Shown here: positions 5,096-5,652 of the stretch, piece after piece
Layout of the letters: every line of letters begins with the position of its first letter
Numbering within the stretch: position 1 is the stretch's first letter
Source of the DNA: Campylobacterales bacterium
GTDB taxonomy: Bacteria; Campylobacterota; Campylobacteria; Campylobacterales; Sulfurimonadaceae
Assembly: GCA_016937915.1 (NCBI GenBank)
Contig: JAFGVR010000125.1
Span: 1 to 5,652, forward strand
DNA: 5,652 bases
Reading direction: 5' to 3'
The notes under the pieces: generated by a model
Told to the model about the DNA's origin: nothing
The model's database searches: none
The model's input: only the letters and a program-made list of their open reading frames with translations
Program-made: the position numbers and the translations under genes

Positions 5096-5652
5096 ATGAA
5101 AGTGATTTTTATGGGTACTCCATACTACGCTGAAGCTATACTGCAAAAACTTATAGATACAACTGATATCGAGGTGGTGGCAGTTTATACACAACCAGAT
5201 AAACCAGTTGGGCGTAAAAAAATCATGACTCCCCCATCTGTAAAAACATTAGCTCTTAAAAATGATATAAAAGTTTATCAACCTACAAAACTTCGCGATG
5301 CTGAAGTTGTAAAAGAGTTGCTTAATATAGAATGTGACTATATAGTGGTGGCAGCTTATGGTCAAATTCTCCCTTTAGAGATTTTAAATCATGCTCCTTG
5401 TATAAATCTTCATGCATCTATACTCCCACAATATAGGGGTGCAAGCCCAATTCAACAAACTCTTTTAAATGGTGATGCAAAAACTGGTGTTACAGCTATG
5501 CTTATGGAAGAGGGTTTAGATACTGGTGATATTATTAAGATAGATGAGATAGATGTAGATAAAGATGAGATGGTTGAATCTTTATTTGATAGACTTACAG
5601 TAGTAGCATCTGATTTAACTATAGATGTATTAAAAAACTATAATTCATATAC
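5096..5652 (+). CDS. fmt: Methionyl-tRNA formyltransferase, 3' end missing at window edge
   Basis: Transfers a formyl group from 10-formyl-tetrahydrofolate to Met-tRNAfMet, needed for efficient translation initiation. The frame is open from the ATG at 5096 to the window end (185 codons of an expected 300-315), so it is cut by the window and not broken. The N-terminal formyltransferase fold is complete: IFMGTP (4-9), YTQPDKPVGRKK (31-42) of the tRNA-contacting loop, AYGQILP (87-93), and INLHASILPQYRGASPIQ (103-120) with catalytic Asn104 and His106, then GLDTGD (140-145) with catalytic Asp142. The C-terminal tRNA-binding domain lies beyond the edge. AAGGGG (5085-5090), inside the last codons of proB, is 5 nt before the ATG, and only one base separates the proB stop from this start, so it is in the obgE-proB transcript. 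Confidence 0.97.
   Translation, partial: MKVIFMGTPYYAEAILQKLIDTTDIEVVAVYTQPDKPVGRKKIMTPPSVKTLALKNDIKVYQPTKLRDAEVVKELLNIECDYIVVAAYGQILPLEILNHAPCINLHASILPQYRGASPIQQTLLNGDAKTGVTAMLMEEGLDTGDIIKIDEIDVDKDEMVESLFDRLTVVASDLTIDVLKNYNSY

Overview
The window is an AT-rich, gene-dense chromosomal segment from a member of the Campylobacterota (formerly Epsilonproteobacteria). The evidence is the low GC content, strong use of A/T-ending codons, T-rich promoters with a TATAAT -10 element, and the gene order rplU-rpmA-obgE-proB-fmt, with a short ProB lacking a PUA domain, as known from Campylobacter relatives. A free-living Sulfurimonas-like organism is my best guess, but the genus is an inference.

Left part (1-2461). 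The 5' end of an unrecognised gene runs leftward out of the window, from a TTG at 114. It is separated by a 98-bp divergent promoter region from a rightward cluster: a small lipoprotein gene, dapE (lysine and meso-diaminopimelate synthesis), a secreted thioredoxin-fold protein, and ridA (enamine/imine deaminase). The first three abut within 0-2 bp and ridA follows after 27 bp, so they probably form one transcription unit. The divergent region has two back-to-back TATAAT boxes with a perfect 14-bp palindrome exactly between them.

Middle part (2462-3174). A strong-looking promoter drives rplU-rpmA (ribosomal proteins bL21 and bL27). This pair ends at a clear intrinsic terminator, the only convincing one in the window.

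Right part (3175-5652). obgE (TTG start), proB and the first two thirds of fmt are tightly packed (4-bp ATGA overlap, then a 1-bp gap) and look translationally coupled. They link ribosome assembly and stress (Obg), proline synthesis (ProB) and initiator-tRNA formylation (Fmt).

Almost everything is housekeeping, and I see no mobile element, CRISPR array, RNA gene or defence system. The points most worth a second look are the aberrant G4 motif (SRTD instead of NKxD) and extended G4-G5 segment of Obg, the symmetric divergent promoter region, the unidentified lipoprotein in front of dapE, and a triple 7-mer repeat ahead of the rplU promoter.
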